Source: Armatimonadota bacterium (lineage in GTDB: Bacteria; Armatimonadota; UBA5829). From it: DNA of 45,297 bases. Below, in pieces: positions 8,027-16,765 of this stretch; the stretch's first letter is position 1, and each line of letters opens with the position of its first letter. A program made the position numbers and the translations under genes. The notes beneath the pieces are model-generated. The model had not been told where the DNA came from and made no database searches. It saw only the letters and a program-made list of their open reading frames with translations. The DNA lies in contig JARYME010000012.1 of assembly GCA_029907315.1 (NCBI GenBank), positions 1-45,297 on the forward strand, written 5' to 3'.

Positions 8027-9371
8027 ACGCCCCCAAAGCAACTACGCCAAAAACTAGTGTACCCGTCTTAGCCCACAGCCAAGCACGCCTTGCCCAACTC
8101 AAGCCGACATCCCTAGCACATTGGAGCTCCACGTTCACCGCAGGCTTACCGTTCACAAACACCGTCAGCGTTCCCGCCTTGGTGCCCGCCTTCACAGGCG
8201 CCTCGAGTTTTACTGGCTTCAGTGCGGTCGCAATCCTGGCACCTGTTTTGGGAACGACCACACGAACATCCCGCACCGGAACCACGGGCACTTCGGCCGA
8301 ACTTCCCCCGCGCACAGGAGCATGTGCGCACGGCGTACTGGAAGTCGCGATTGTGTACGGTTGAAAATTCGTGAAGCCGTAGTCCAGAATAGCTGCCATA
8401 TCGCGTCCGGCATTGTCGCTCTTTAGCACGGCACATACTAACCGCCAGCCGTCGCGCACCGCCGTTCCGACAAGACAATAGCCCGCCTGCTTGATGTAAC
8501 CGGTCTTGGCTCCATCCGCCCAGGGATAATCCCTGAGGAACTTACAGCGGGAGAACACAACGAGATCTTTCCGGTTGATGGTTCTGCTATCGAGAACGTA
8601 CTTGCGCGTGTTGATAGCCTCTCTGAAGACCGGGTATCTCAGCGCATAACGGAGCATCAGGCACAAATCATACGCCGTGGAGTAATGGTTCTTGGCATAG
8701 AGCCCATTAGGAGTAACGAAATGGGTGTTCCAGCAGCCTATCTCGCGTGCTTTTTTATTCATGAGCGCGGCAAACTTGGCGGTAGACCCCGCAATGTGCT
8801 CAGCCGCCGCAACCGCAGCGTCGTTCGCCGAGCGCACCATCATCGCCATCAACAGGTCTTTCGCGGTGATTTCCTCCCCGGGCTTGAGGTGAATCGAGGT
8901 ATAAGGCGTCTCGGAGGCTTTCTTGGACGCTCGAATCTTCTCGTTCATCCCACACTTTTCGATCAGCAAGATCGCCGTCATGACTTTGGTGGTGCTCGCG
9001 TTGGGACGTCTGACGTGCGGATTCCTGGAATAGATCAACTGCCCGGTATCCGCATCCATAAGCGCAAAGCTGGCGGCTTTCACATTAGGCTGAGGAGCCG
9101 GATATGCCAAAGACGGCTTCACATCGACCACACGCGGTATCAGGAGCCTATTCTCTGTGCTCGAACGACCGTCGCGGGAAGACGAGTCGGACGCTCTGCC
9201 GCCGTCGTGCCTAGGCAGAGAATCCCCGTCCTCGAGTCGCAGCACTATAACGCCGTCTTCTGCAGCTCGAGCCCCGAGTATCGATGCAGCACCCAGCAAG
9301 AGCGCTGCAAAGACGGCAAGCGCGGCAAAAGCGCGCGGGATCTTTTTTTCGTTAGGTCTTAGGTTCTTCAT
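7944..9371 (-). CDS. D-alanyl-D-alanine carboxypeptidase, peptidase S11 / PBP5 type
   Basis: Trims the terminal D-Ala from peptidoglycan stem peptides outside the membrane. The 475-residue protein has a signal/anchor helix (about 15-36), the catalytic SxxK motif in NASTTKVM, the SxN motif in RSANDAAV and the KTG motif in AKTGYIKQAG. A C-terminal PBP5-type beta domain follows (about 360-425), then a hydrophobic membrane helix near 440 and a very basic tail of about 20 residues. It corresponds in position to dacB of Bacillus, between scpB and rluB. The last 83 bases overlap the rluB-like gene in another frame. The start ATG overlaps the end of scpB by 20 bases. Confidence 0.92.
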   Translation of the reverse strand: MKNLRPNEKKIPRAFAALAVFAALLLGAASILGARAAEDGVIVLRLEDGDSLPRHDGGRASDSSSRDGRSSTENRLLIPRVVDVKPSLAYPAPQPNVKAASFALMDADTGQLIYSRNPHVRRPNASTTKVMTAILLIEKCGMNEKIRASKKASETPYTSIHLKPGEEITAKDLLMAMMVRSANDAAVAAAEHIAGSTAKFAALMNKKAREIGCWNTHFVTPNGLYAKNHYSTAYDLCLMLRYALRYPVFREAINTRKYVLDSRTINRKDLVVFSRCKFLRDYPWADGAKTGYIKQAGYCLVGTAVRDGWRLVCAVLKSDNAGRDMAAILDYGFTNFQPYTIATSSTPCAHAPVRGGSSAEVPVVPVRDVRVVVPKTGARIATALKPVKLEAPVKAGTKAGTLTVFVNGKPAVNVELQCARDVGLSWARRAWLWAKTGTLVFGVVALGAYGTAFAKNTRSRRRRFSTSLRRVNRFR

Positions 9372-10128
9372 CGCAGTCTAATGATGCATCCTCGCCGCAA
9401 TCCTGCGCACCGCCCTCCTGCCGACGTCTCTCAGCTTGCTGCAGGGCTTCGCGTTTGGCTTGAAGTGCTTTGCTTTCGTCGTTTGCGAAGGCGTCTATGT
9501 CGGGCAGCTCCGAAAGGTCGTTAAGCCCGAAGTACTGCAGGAACTCCGGCGTCGTGGCGTATAGTATGGGTCTTCCCGGAGCCTGTTTGCGCCCAGCCTC
9601 TTTTATCAAGCACCGGTCGAGGAGAGTCTTGATAACTCCGTCCACGCTTACTCCACGCACAGCCTCAATCTCCGGCTGGGTGCAGGGCTGCCGATAGGCA
9701 ATAATAGCCAACGTCTCCAAAGCTGCTTTTGAGAGCTTCTTCCGCGCGGGTTGGAGAATGGCAGAGCAGTAGTCGGCATACTCAGGCCTGGTGCACAACT
9801 GATACCCGCCGGCTATTCTCATCAACTGCAGCCCGCTGGTTGCGTCCAACCGGCGCTCCAGGGCGCTGAGCGCATCTTCGACTTTCTCCGGCTCGACCTG
9901 AAGCGCATCTGCAAGCTGATTGACGTTCAGAGGCTCCGTAGAAACAAAAAGCATGCACTCGATGGCTCGCTGGAGATGCAAATCCGCATCCGGCTGACGT
10001 GCCTCTGCCACGACGCTGCCCGGCACCACCTCCGCGATCTCTGAGACCGGAGCCTCCGATAGCGGCTGCACCGCAACTATTTCGACCACGTCATTCTTGT
10101 TGACCGTGTTGTCCTTCTGTTCCGACAT
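9352..10128 (-). CDS. scpB: Segregation and condensation protein B
   Basis: A winged-helix subunit that joins ScpA and SMC in the bacterial condensin complex compacting the chromosome. The 258-residue protein has a non-conserved N-terminal stretch (1-45), then tandem winged-helix domains with the typical AIECMLFVSTEPL start, ALETLAIIAYRQPCTQPEIEAVRGV and GRPILYATTPEFLQYFGL. An acidic, glutamine-rich tail closes it. The ATG lies within the end of scpA (38-base overlap) and has a nearby AGGGAG. Confidence 0.95.
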   Translation of the reverse strand: MSEQKDNTVNKNDVVEIVAVQPLSEAPVSEIAEVVPGSVVAEARQPDADLHLQRAIECMLFVSTEPLNVNQLADALQVEPEKVEDALSALERRLDATSGLQLMRIAGGYQLCTRPEYADYCSAILQPARKKLSKAALETLAIIAYRQPCTQPEIEAVRGVSVDGVIKTLLDRCLIKEAGRKQAPGRPILYATTPEFLQYFGLNDLSELPDIDAFANDESKALQAKREALQQAERRRQEGGAQDCGEDASLDCDEEPKT

Positions 10129-10876
10129 GCTCCCTGTCGCTCGCGATAATGGTTATGGGACCGAAGACATAGTCCTGCTGCGCGCACACCCTCTTAGCTA
10201 TCATAAGCTCCAAGAGTGCCAGAAAAGTGATCACTACCTCCAGCTTGGTTGCGTCCTGGTCGAAAAGCTCGTGAAAAGTCAGCCTTCCTCCCGCCTCTGT
10301 CAAGCGCTGCCAGATTTCGCGCATTCTCATTCGGACTGTGATCTTGCGGCGCTGAACTGTGGTGATGTCTTCCTCGCCGACATCCGCAAGAATACGCTGC
10401 AGGGCAACCAGCAGATCCGCCGCCGTAATGTCTTCGAGCGAGAGCATCGGCTTCAGCTCGAAATCGAGGTCCGCATTGCCTCGAACAAATACCTTCGAGC
10501 GTTCTTCCTCGCGCTCCCTAAAGTGCTCGGCAGCATTCTTGAATTTCTCGTACTCTATAAGCCGCTCGACAAGCTCCATTCGAGGGTCGTCTTTCTCTTC
10601 CTCGTCTCCCTCGTCGACTACGTCCTGCGGCAACAGCATCCGCGATTTTATCTCGAGCAACGTCGCCGCCATCACCAACCACTCCCCGGCGATTTCCAGG
10701 TCCAACTGCTCCATCAAGTGCAAGTACGCCAGGTACTGCTCCGTTATCTTGGCGATAGGGATATCGTAGATGTCGATCTTCTGCTCCCGAATCAAGTGAA
10801 GCAGGAGATCAAGCGGACCCTCATACACGCCGAGCACTACTTTATACGGACTTTCACCCGCCTGGACTGAGGTCAC
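10091..10876 (-). CDS. scpA: Segregation and condensation protein A
   Basis: The kleisin subunit of the SMC-ScpAB condensin. The N-terminal motif YEGPLDLLLHLIREQKIDIYDIPI is diagnostic for ScpA; LEIKSRMLLP and a C-terminal winged-helix segment (FHELFDQDATKLEVVITFLALLEL) follow. An acidic insertion (DEGDEEEKDD) lies near residue 90. The start is GTG at 10876, whose GTGA overlaps the stop of the DUF123 gene upstream, showing tight coupling. Confidence 0.95.
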   Translation of the reverse strand: MTSVQAGESPYKVVLGVYEGPLDLLLHLIREQKIDIYDIPIAKITEQYLAYLHLMEQLDLEIAGEWLVMAATLLEIKSRMLLPQDVVDEGDEEEKDDPRMELVERLIEYEKFKNAAEHFREREEERSKVFVRGNADLDFELKPMLSLEDITAADLLVALQRILADVGEEDITTVQRRKITVRMRMREIWQRLTEAGGRLTFHELFDQDATKLEVVITFLALLELMIAKRVCAQQDYVFGPITIIASDREHVGTEGQHGQQE

Positions 10877-11280
10877 CTTTCACACTCCGCCAAGAACTGA
10901 ACCGGGAGCAGCAGGCTTGGTTTGACGGCGAAATGGACCAGATGCGACTTGCACCCGCAATCGCTGGAACCGAACCCGACTACCGGGACTGCAGCGCCGG
11001 GAATAGACAGGGTTCGGCGATTGAGCTCGCACTCCTCGCGAACACAACTCTCTTTAATAGCATAACCGATAAGGCGAGCCCGCTCAAGAAGATAGTCTAT
11101 GTGCCAATGAAATCTTTTTTGCCGGCGCAGGTGTCGCGCAAGGCGGTTTTCGATTCCATTCATCGCCGAACCGGTGTAGACGTACCAGCCCGCAGGGAAC
11201 ACAAAAGTGCCCAGGTGCCCCACCGTGATGGTTTGGTCCGTTTCCAACTTAACCAGCAGTTGGTACGCGCCGCGGATCAT
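10873..11280 (-). CDS. DUF123 (GIY-YIG-like) domain protein
   Basis: A 135-residue protein with the DUF123 core: GAYQLLVKL, a small beta hairpin, and FPAGWYVYTGSAMNGIENRLARH, which resembles the GIY-YIG nuclease start, then FHWHIDYLLE and a late CGCKSHL. In archaea and some bacteria this domain is found fused or next to DNA-repair nucleases; its activity is not established. I place the start at the ATG at 11280, which overlaps the glycosidase stop as ATGA and gives MIRGAYQLL. The ORF track start at 11310 and an ATG at 11289 are alternatives. It is the second gene of the seven-gene overlapping operon. Confidence 0.8.
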   Translation of the reverse strand: MIRGAYQLLVKLETDQTITVGHLGTFVFPAGWYVYTGSAMNGIENRLARHLRRQKRFHWHIDYLLERARLIGYAIKESCVREECELNRRTLSIPGAAVPVVGFGSSDCGCKSHLVHFAVKPSLLLPVQFLAECER

Positions 11281-12929
11281 CTGCGCCATATGTGAGCCAA
11301 CTGCCGCCAATCGTCTTCCACGATAGGCTCACCTGTCGGATGAAGCGCAGTCAAGAAGTAAAGGCTCGGCACGCCCAAAGACGGCTGAAGTTTCATATAC
11401 TCAAGCCACTCCTTGTGAGTGGTGGCGCTAGAGTTGTCGCAGTCAATCAGCGCATGCGGACACGCCATCTTCGCAATCTTTTGGCGGTGAATCATCATAT
11501 CGCAGAGCTCGCGCGTGCCAGCGTGAATATCGTTCAAGCGGACCATGTCGGTGCACTCGGCAAAATATGGATTAGCAGTATGCGTGATGATCAACGCATC
11601 CGGCTTGACCGCTTTCGCCGAATCGTAGAAGTGTTTTGTGTAGGTCTTGAAGAGTTCAATCCCCCATTGCTCTCCCTGCGGCTTGAGTGCTGGGTCTATG
11701 GGCATGCCTGTCCAATCGTACTTTATCCCATCCGCATTGCAGCAGCCAGGCTCATCGGAGAGCATGCGGCGCAGCATTTCACGGACGCGCGCCTGATATT
11801 TCGGACTCGTGGGATCGCATGCTCGCGGATTGCCCTCGGCGTCAATCAGACACTCGTCGGCATCAAGCCCCTCAGGGCACCACGCTCCGTACCACAGCAG
11901 CACTCTCCTGCCTTCGGCGTGCCTGGCATCGATCCAACCCCTAATGTCGGGCCATTTGTCGGTATCGACTTCGCAGGTGCCGTAGTGTTTTTGCCACTTG
12001 TCGTCGATGATTATTGTGCCCGGCGAAAGCCCGAGGGCGTCGATGGTCTCGATGAAGCGATCGTAGACCTCTTGGGAGGCAAAGTCTTGGGGACGCTTGG
12101 CGAATCGTGTTGCCAGGACGTTTTGCTCACCCCAACCGCAAAACATAGGCCTAGACCACCAATCGGCTTTTTCGTGTTTGTTCTCCGCCACGATTTTCCA
12201 AGCGCGCAGCGTATCGCAGTACTTGCTTATGGCTTGATACTCGTCTGCGGCGGGACGAAACATGAAAACAGGGGCGTCCCACGAGCCGTCTACCTCGGTC
12301 TTGCCGTCGTACGTAAGCCTGAAACAGAACTCCCATACTCTGGGGCGATACTCGAACCGGGTGAAGTTGTACTGACCCGGCCGCGGCGCAATACCGGCAC
12401 CAAGCCAAGGTCCCGAACTAAACCCCAAACTAAAGCACAGCGGTGGAGGGGTGAATATCCAATGGTTGTTGGCATTCTCGTCGACGGGAAACTCCGACAT
12501 CTGCCCCTGGGTAGCGTCTATGCAGCCGTATTGCATCGACTTCCAATATCGCTGGTCGAGAAGTGAGCATTCGGGCGTGAAAAAGCGCGAGAAATCGAAA
12601 AACGACCACCTTCCGCCCTGCGTGAAAAAGCGCACGTCATCGATCCTGGCTTTCCCATTTACGCGAACACGACACACTACCGCATCGGGCTCAAACCGCC
12701 ATTGGTATGTCTTGCGCTCCCAGACGCTGCTTGCAGCCGTCCAGATCATTTCGACTCCGTCCTCGTAGCGGCTGACCTGGGGTCCGGACAGCGGACCGTC
12801 CAAATCCTCCTGACCCGGCGCGTTAACGGTCGTAGCCACCCTCAAGACCAGGTAGCGGCGCTCGCCAAGGAATAGCGATATCGAATCTCCGTCGATGTGC
12901 GCTGTGTAGGAATCCTGCTCGATGTTCAA
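11277..12929 (-). CDS. Putative glycoside hydrolase with a (beta/alpha)8 barrel, GH31/GH36-like
   Basis: A 550-residue protein with an N-terminal beta-sandwich-like half (1-230, rich in W, F and R) and a TIM barrel. Barrel strands are seen at GTIIIDDKWQKHYG, GRRVLLWYGAWCPEG, CNADGIKYDWTG (candidate nucleophile aspartate) and DALIITHTANPYF. This layout is that of clan GH-D enzymes such as alpha-galactosidases; the substrate is unknown. No signal peptide is present, so it is likely cytoplasmic. The start is TTG, supported by GGAGG 7 bases upstream. It heads the minus-strand operon and is divergent from the sigma-factor gene, with a 156-bp shared intergenic region. Confidence 0.75.
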   Translation of the reverse strand: MNIEQDSYTAHIDGDSISLFLGERRYLVLRVATTVNAPGQEDLDGPLSGPQVSRYEDGVEMIWTAASSVWERKTYQWRFEPDAVVCRVRVNGKARIDDVRFFTQGGRWSFFDFSRFFTPECSLLDQRYWKSMQYGCIDATQGQMSEFPVDENANNHWIFTPPPLCFSLGFSSGPWLGAGIAPRPGQYNFTRFEYRPRVWEFCFRLTYDGKTEVDGSWDAPVFMFRPAADEYQAISKYCDTLRAWKIVAENKHEKADWWSRPMFCGWGEQNVLATRFAKRPQDFASQEVYDRFIETIDALGLSPGTIIIDDKWQKHYGTCEVDTDKWPDIRGWIDARHAEGRRVLLWYGAWCPEGLDADECLIDAEGNPRACDPTSPKYQARVREMLRRMLSDEPGCCNADGIKYDWTGMPIDPALKPQGEQWGIELFKTYTKHFYDSAKAVKPDALIITHTANPYFAECTDMVRLNDIHAGTRELCDMMIHRQKIAKMACPHALIDCDNSSATTHKEWLEYMKLQPSLGVPSLYFLTALHPTGEPIVEDDWRQLAHIWRR

Positions 12930-13085
12930 AACCCGCCCTCCAGTCTCGACAATGCTGTCTCATTCTACTACAGCCAGGAACTCACATCCTGTCGTTGCCC
13001 ACACCAGATTAAAATATTCCGAACACCGATTAGACCGCCCCGTGAGCTTTTGAGCCGACAGTGCATCAGATATCATGAGAAAGTA

Positions 13086-14699
13086 ATGACGGAATTGCAA
13101 GAGGAAGAACTCATAAAGCGGTTCTGGCTGGGAGACGTCGACGCCTTCACGGAACTCGTCAGGCGCTACCGAGACGCTGTCTACGGATACTGCTACCACA
13201 AGACCGGCTCATTCGAAGACGCACGCGATCTTGCACAAGAGACATTCATACGAGCATACACGCATCTAGACCAACTGCGCGACCCATCGAGCTTCGGCGC
13301 CTGGATCCGCACGATCGCCGGTAACCTTTGCAAGCAGTGGGCCAGACGCAAAAGCCGTGCCCTGGAAGCCCTGACCGAAGCCGACGCGGCGTGCCGGCAG
13401 CAGCCGAAGGATAGGTCGGTCGAGGAAGCCTTGGCTACCCTACCGGAGAATGAACGACTTGTGCTGGTGCTGCACTATATCGACGGCTACACATACGCAG
13501 ACATAGCGCGTTTCCTAGGCTTAACCGAGGATGCCGTGCGGGGAAGACTTCACCGTGGGCGTGAAAGGCTCAGATCGGAGGTGCTCGAAATGACTCAGCG
13601 CGCATTCGAGGGGAATCGGTTGGACGAAGCGTTTGTAGTCGAGGCTGTAAACCGTGCGGTTCGCGAAGCCCACGACACATACATATCAGACAAGGAGCTG
13701 TCACGGAGAAAAATCCAAGAAGCGCAGGAACTTCTGAACAAGATAAATACCACATCACCCAGAGACCCTGTTGCGGTTGGCAAAGCACTTCTGGAGCTCA
13801 GCGTTCGAGAGTTTGTGTTGACGGAATACGAACCATATAGGGAACACCTCAACCGCGCCAGGCAGCTGTTTGAGCAAGCCGGCTGCCAAGAAGGCATAGC
13901 GGATTGTTTGGCGCAGCAAGCTTATGAAGCGCTCAGCGAAGGCGACATACGCAAGGCATACGATCTCTTTGCCCAAGTGGAAAAGTACTGGAAGCGCCGC
14001 AGAGCGGAGGATCCCACTGTGACTAACTACAAGTTTCTCGCGTGCCTGCGCGGCATCGAAGCGTTCGGATTCGACAAAGGTCCACTGTGGGATGTCTTCT
14101 TCCAAGCAGGGGAATGCTTTTTCGCGCGCGACGACGGTCAAATACTGTACGATGCCGGCATGAAGATGGGTGGTCACGGCCACAAGTGCCCCAAGCGCAT
14201 ACCGTTTCCCAGTGGACTCACACCTCTCCCTCTCGTGCTGCTGCGCACCGAACCTCAAGTTGGCGACACGCTGCGATTTTTGACGTTTCATGGTAAACCA
14301 GAAGAATCGATCCTCGAAACCTTGTCAGACACCGTATCGACCCCGGCCGGCACATTTACGAATTGCGCCAGGGCAGTCTGTCGGGTGTTCTCCGAGCCCG
14401 GCTGGACTGGGGATGTAATCGCAACTCGAAAGCTGTGGTTCGCACCGGGAGTCGGCATAGTAAGAATCGCCTACCAAGCCGCTGGAGAAACCGAGGACAA
14501 CTCCGAGTTGGTGGACTTTCATCTCGAAGTCCCCTCCGAGGATTACTTGCCGCTTGCGGTCGGAAACTGGTGGAAATGGAGATGGAAGGAAGGCGAGGAA
14601 ATCCTGCAGCTCAGAACCGAGATTTACCGAGAAATAGTGGCTCAAGAAGGAGAGAAACCCCTCTTCGCCGGCATCGAGTACTCATTCGCGCAGGAATGA
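13086..14699 (+). CDS. ECF-type sigma-70 factor with a 370-residue C-terminal extension
   Basis: The first 170 residues are a complete ECF sigma factor: region 2 (AFTELVRRYRDAVYGYCY, DLAQETFIRAY) and region 4 (LPENERLVLVLHYIDGYTYADIA, then GRLHRGRERL). A standard ECF protein ends there. This one continues with a helical, TPR-like part (about 190-320: REHLNRARQLFEQAG, AYDLFAQVEKYWKRR) and a beta-rich part containing LRFLTFHG, DTVSTPAGTFTNCARAV and LPLAVGNWWKWRWKEG. No anti-sigma gene is adjacent, so the extension may replace it as a sensor; that is inference. The ORF track begins at 12897, but the ATG at 13086 gives the normal ECF start. The 3' end almost abuts the convergent M50 gene. Confidence 0.85.
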   Translation: MTELQEEELIKRFWLGDVDAFTELVRRYRDAVYGYCYHKTGSFEDARDLAQETFIRAYTHLDQLRDPSSFGAWIRTIAGNLCKQWARRKSRALEALTEADAACRQQPKDRSVEEALATLPENERLVLVLHYIDGYTYADIARFLGLTEDAVRGRLHRGRERLRSEVLEMTQRAFEGNRLDEAFVVEAVNRAVREAHDTYISDKELSRRKIQEAQELLNKINTTSPRDPVAVGKALLELSVREFVLTEYEPYREHLNRARQLFEQAGCQEGIADCLAQQAYEALSEGDIRKAYDLFAQVEKYWKRRRAEDPTVTNYKFLACLRGIEAFGFDKGPLWDVFFQAGECFFARDDGQILYDAGMKMGGHGHKCPKRIPFPSGLTPLPLVLLRTEPQVGDTLRFLTFHGKPEESILETLSDTVSTPAGTFTNCARAVCRVFSEPGWTGDVIATRKLWFAPGVGIVRIAYQAAGETEDNSELVDFHLEVPSEDYLPLAVGNWWKWRWKEGEEILQLRTEIYREIVAQEGEKPLFAGIEYSFAQE

Positions 14700-14709
14700 C
14701 TTGCCCACG

Positions 14710-15333
14710 CTAACCCATCAATAGGCGCAGCAGCAACCTAGCAGGAGGACCGATCAGCCTTGGCAGGACGTCCGGAGCAAGAAATATGAGCGCGAGGAAG
14801 ATCAGCAGTCCGTATCGAGCCATAAACTGCTGGTAAGCTCTCGCCTGCTCGTAAGGCAGCAGCGCCGATACTATGTGATGGCCGTCCAGAGGCGCAACTG
14901 GAAGCAGGTTGAAAAGAGCCAGCCCTATGCTTATGGCGGCAAGCAGCCACATGAAGTAAGCAACCTGCGAAGGAAGCAAGTGGTTGGTGTATCTGTAGAT
15001 AACCCCCACCGCAGCCGCGGTCAATAGGTTTGAAAGCGGACCCCAAAGAGATACGCGGAAGCTGTCCCATCTTGGGTGCCTGAAATTTCGGGGATTGATT
15101 CGCACCGGTTTGCCCCATCCTATTCCGAAGCCCGAGATGGAAGAGACCACCATCATAATCGTTCCCATCGGATCCAGATGGTCTATAGGATTGAGCGAGA
15201 TACGCCCCTGCAGGCGAGGTGTGTCGTCACCAGCCCTGTAAGCCGCATAGGCATGAGCAAACTCATGGACGGTGATGCATATCACCAAAGCCGACATCGA
15301 TAAAGCAAACTCGTACAAGTTGAAACCGCCCAT
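14710..15333 (-). CDS. Site-2 protease family (M50) membrane metalloprotease
   Basis: A polytopic membrane protein of 207 residues. The zinc motif HEFAH is in the first helix (ICITVHEFAHAYAAY) and the second metal ligand is in NLLPVAPLDGHH. At least four hydrophobic helices are visible. The size and lack of PDZ or CBS domains fit the minimal SpoIVFB/Rip-like group, whose substrates vary and cannot be inferred here. The gene starts 2 bases after the lysA stop, so the two are almost certainly co-transcribed. Confidence 0.92.
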   Translation of the reverse strand: MGGFNLYEFALSMSALVICITVHEFAHAYAAYRAGDDTPRLQGRISLNPIDHLDPMGTIMMVVSSISGFGIGWGKPVRINPRNFRHPRWDSFRVSLWGPLSNLLTAAAVGVIYRYTNHLLPSQVAYFMWLLAAISIGLALFNLLPVAPLDGHHIVSALLPYEQARAYQQFMARYGLLIFLALIFLAPDVLPRLIGPPARLLLRLLMG

Positions 15334-15335
15334 AG

Positions 15336-16658
15336 TTAAGCCAGCCTATCAGGGAGCAGATCGCACTTCAACAAATCATCAAGAGTCTCTCGGCGCACAA
15401 CCAGGTCCGCCTTTCCATCGTAGACAAACACCACTGCGGGCCTGGTAAAGCGGTTGTAGTTGGACGCCATGGAGTAGTTGTATGCACCGGTCGACTGCAC
15501 AGCCAAGATGTCCCCAGTCTCTACACGAGGAAGCTTGATATGGGGTATTAGCATGTCGGTCTCGCAGTGGCGGCCGGAAACTGTGTAGTCGAACTTCGGC
15601 TCATCGCCGGCTTTGTTCGCCACCAGTGCCGAATAGAGCGCATCGTAGAGCGCGGGTCTGGGATTGTCCGAGAGGCCGCCGTCGACAGAAACGTATACCC
15701 GCTTGCCCGGCGGCTCGGGAATACTGACCTCTTTCACAGGACCGACCGTGTAAAGGGTTGTGCCCGCCTCCCCAACAATAGATCTGCCCGGCTCCACAAA
15801 CAGCCTGGGTTTGGTGAGGCCTGCCTTCGCAATACCGTCGAGCAAGGCTGCGCTGAGCGATTTCGCGAGTTCGTCGATAGTCGGCGGATGATGCTCCTCC
15901 AGGTAACGAATTCCCAAACCTCCGCCCATGTCCAAAACCGGCAGTTCGACGCCCGTTTCGTCGCGGATCTGCTTGAGGAAGCTCGTCATAACCGGGGCCG
16001 CCTCGGTATAAGGCGTAAGGTCCAGCAGCTGACTGCCTATGTGGCAATGAATGCCCTGCAAATCCACGCCCGGGAGTTCCAGTGCGCGCTTGACGGCAGC
16101 CATGGCCGAACCGTCCTTTATGTTGAACCCGAACTTGCTGTCTTCCTTGCCGGTGCTGATAAGCCGGTGGGTGTGCGGGTCGACTCCCGGGTTGCAGCGT
16201 ATGAGTATCGGCTGGACACGACCCGCCGCCTGTGCCGTTGCACTAAGTTGGTCCAATTCGACAAAGCTATCGACAACAACATATCCTACGCCGTGGTCGA
16301 CAGCCATCTGAAGCTCCTGCTGCGTCTTGTAGTTGCCATGGAAAAGCATCCGCTGAGGTGGAAAGTTGCCTTTCAGGGCGGTGTAGAGCTCTCCCGCGCT
16401 CGCGACGTCCAGCCACATATCGAGCTTTGCCATAAGGGCGCAAACTGCTCTCACTATGAACGCTTTGCCAGCGTAGGCAACGGCGGAGTCGCCGTATTCC
16501 CTCTGGAACGCCTGTTTGTATGCCAGGCAGTTTTGTCGGATGAGAGCTTCGTCGACTACATACAGCGGGGTGCCAAATTCTGCCGCAAGCTCCACAGCAT
16601 CGCAGCCCCCGATTTCCAGGTGATTGCGTTCATTTACCCTCTGAGTCCCAAGCAGCAT
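15336..16658 (-). CDS. lysA: Diaminopimelate decarboxylase
   Basis: PLP enzyme converting meso-diaminopimelate to L-lysine, the last step of lysine synthesis. The 440-residue protein has the PLP lysine at about residue 65 in VAYAGKAF, the CHIGSQ motif, the glycine-rich phosphate loop DMGGGLGIRY, EPGRSIVGEAG, and the substrate motif CETDML followed by GAYNYSMASNYN. A terminator-like hairpin with seven T residues sits about 30 bases before the start, directly downstream of a good promoter. That may indicate attenuation. Confidence 0.96.
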   Translation of the reverse strand: MLLGTQRVNERNHLEIGGCDAVELAAEFGTPLYVVDEALIRQNCLAYKQAFQREYGDSAVAYAGKAFIVRAVCALMAKLDMWLDVASAGELYTALKGNFPPQRMLFHGNYKTQQELQMAVDHGVGYVVVDSFVELDQLSATAQAAGRVQPILIRCNPGVDPHTHRLISTGKEDSKFGFNIKDGSAMAAVKRALELPGVDLQGIHCHIGSQLLDLTPYTEAAPVMTSFLKQIRDETGVELPVLDMGGGLGIRYLEEHHPPTIDELAKSLSAALLDGIAKAGLTKPRLFVEPGRSIVGEAGTTLYTVGPVKEVSIPEPPGKRVYVSVDGGLSDNPRPALYDALYSALVANKAGDEPKFDYTVSGRHCETDMLIPHIKLPRVETGDILAVQSTGAYNYSMASNYNRFTRPAVVFVYDGKADLVVRRETLDDLLKCDLLPDRLA

Positions 16659-16686
16659 AGAGCGTTACTCCAGTACGTTTCTGAAT

Positions 16687-16731
16687 AAAAAAACGAACCA
16701 GGCATCCGCGCTCTGCGGTCGGGCCGGTTCG
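16687..16731 (-). terminator. Terminator-like hairpin in the 5' leader of lysA
   Basis: Read on the minus strand, CGAACC-GGC pairs with GCC-T-GGTTCG, with an inner CCGC/GCGG stem, and is followed at once by TTTTTTT. It has the form of an intrinsic terminator but lies 28 bases before the lysA ATG. It could be an attenuator, or could end transcription arriving from the gene-free region. Confidence 0.7.
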
Positions 16732-16736
16732 ATACT

Positions 16737-16765
16737 AATCTATCATAACCTCCGCAGCACGTCAA
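16737..16765 (-). promoter_or_regulatory. Promoter for lysA
   Basis: On the minus strand TTGACG, a 17-nt spacer and TAGATT are seen. The predicted start falls at the foot of the terminator-like hairpin, which leaves no room for an upstream riboswitch on this transcript. Confidence 0.5.

Noticed and set aside
11292-12566. 424-residue plus-strand ORF
   Set aside because: Antisense shadow of the glycosidase gene; no domain, no RBS, and composition typical of a shadow frame.
15567-16688. 373-residue plus-strand ORF
   Set aside because: Antisense shadow of lysA with no domain features.
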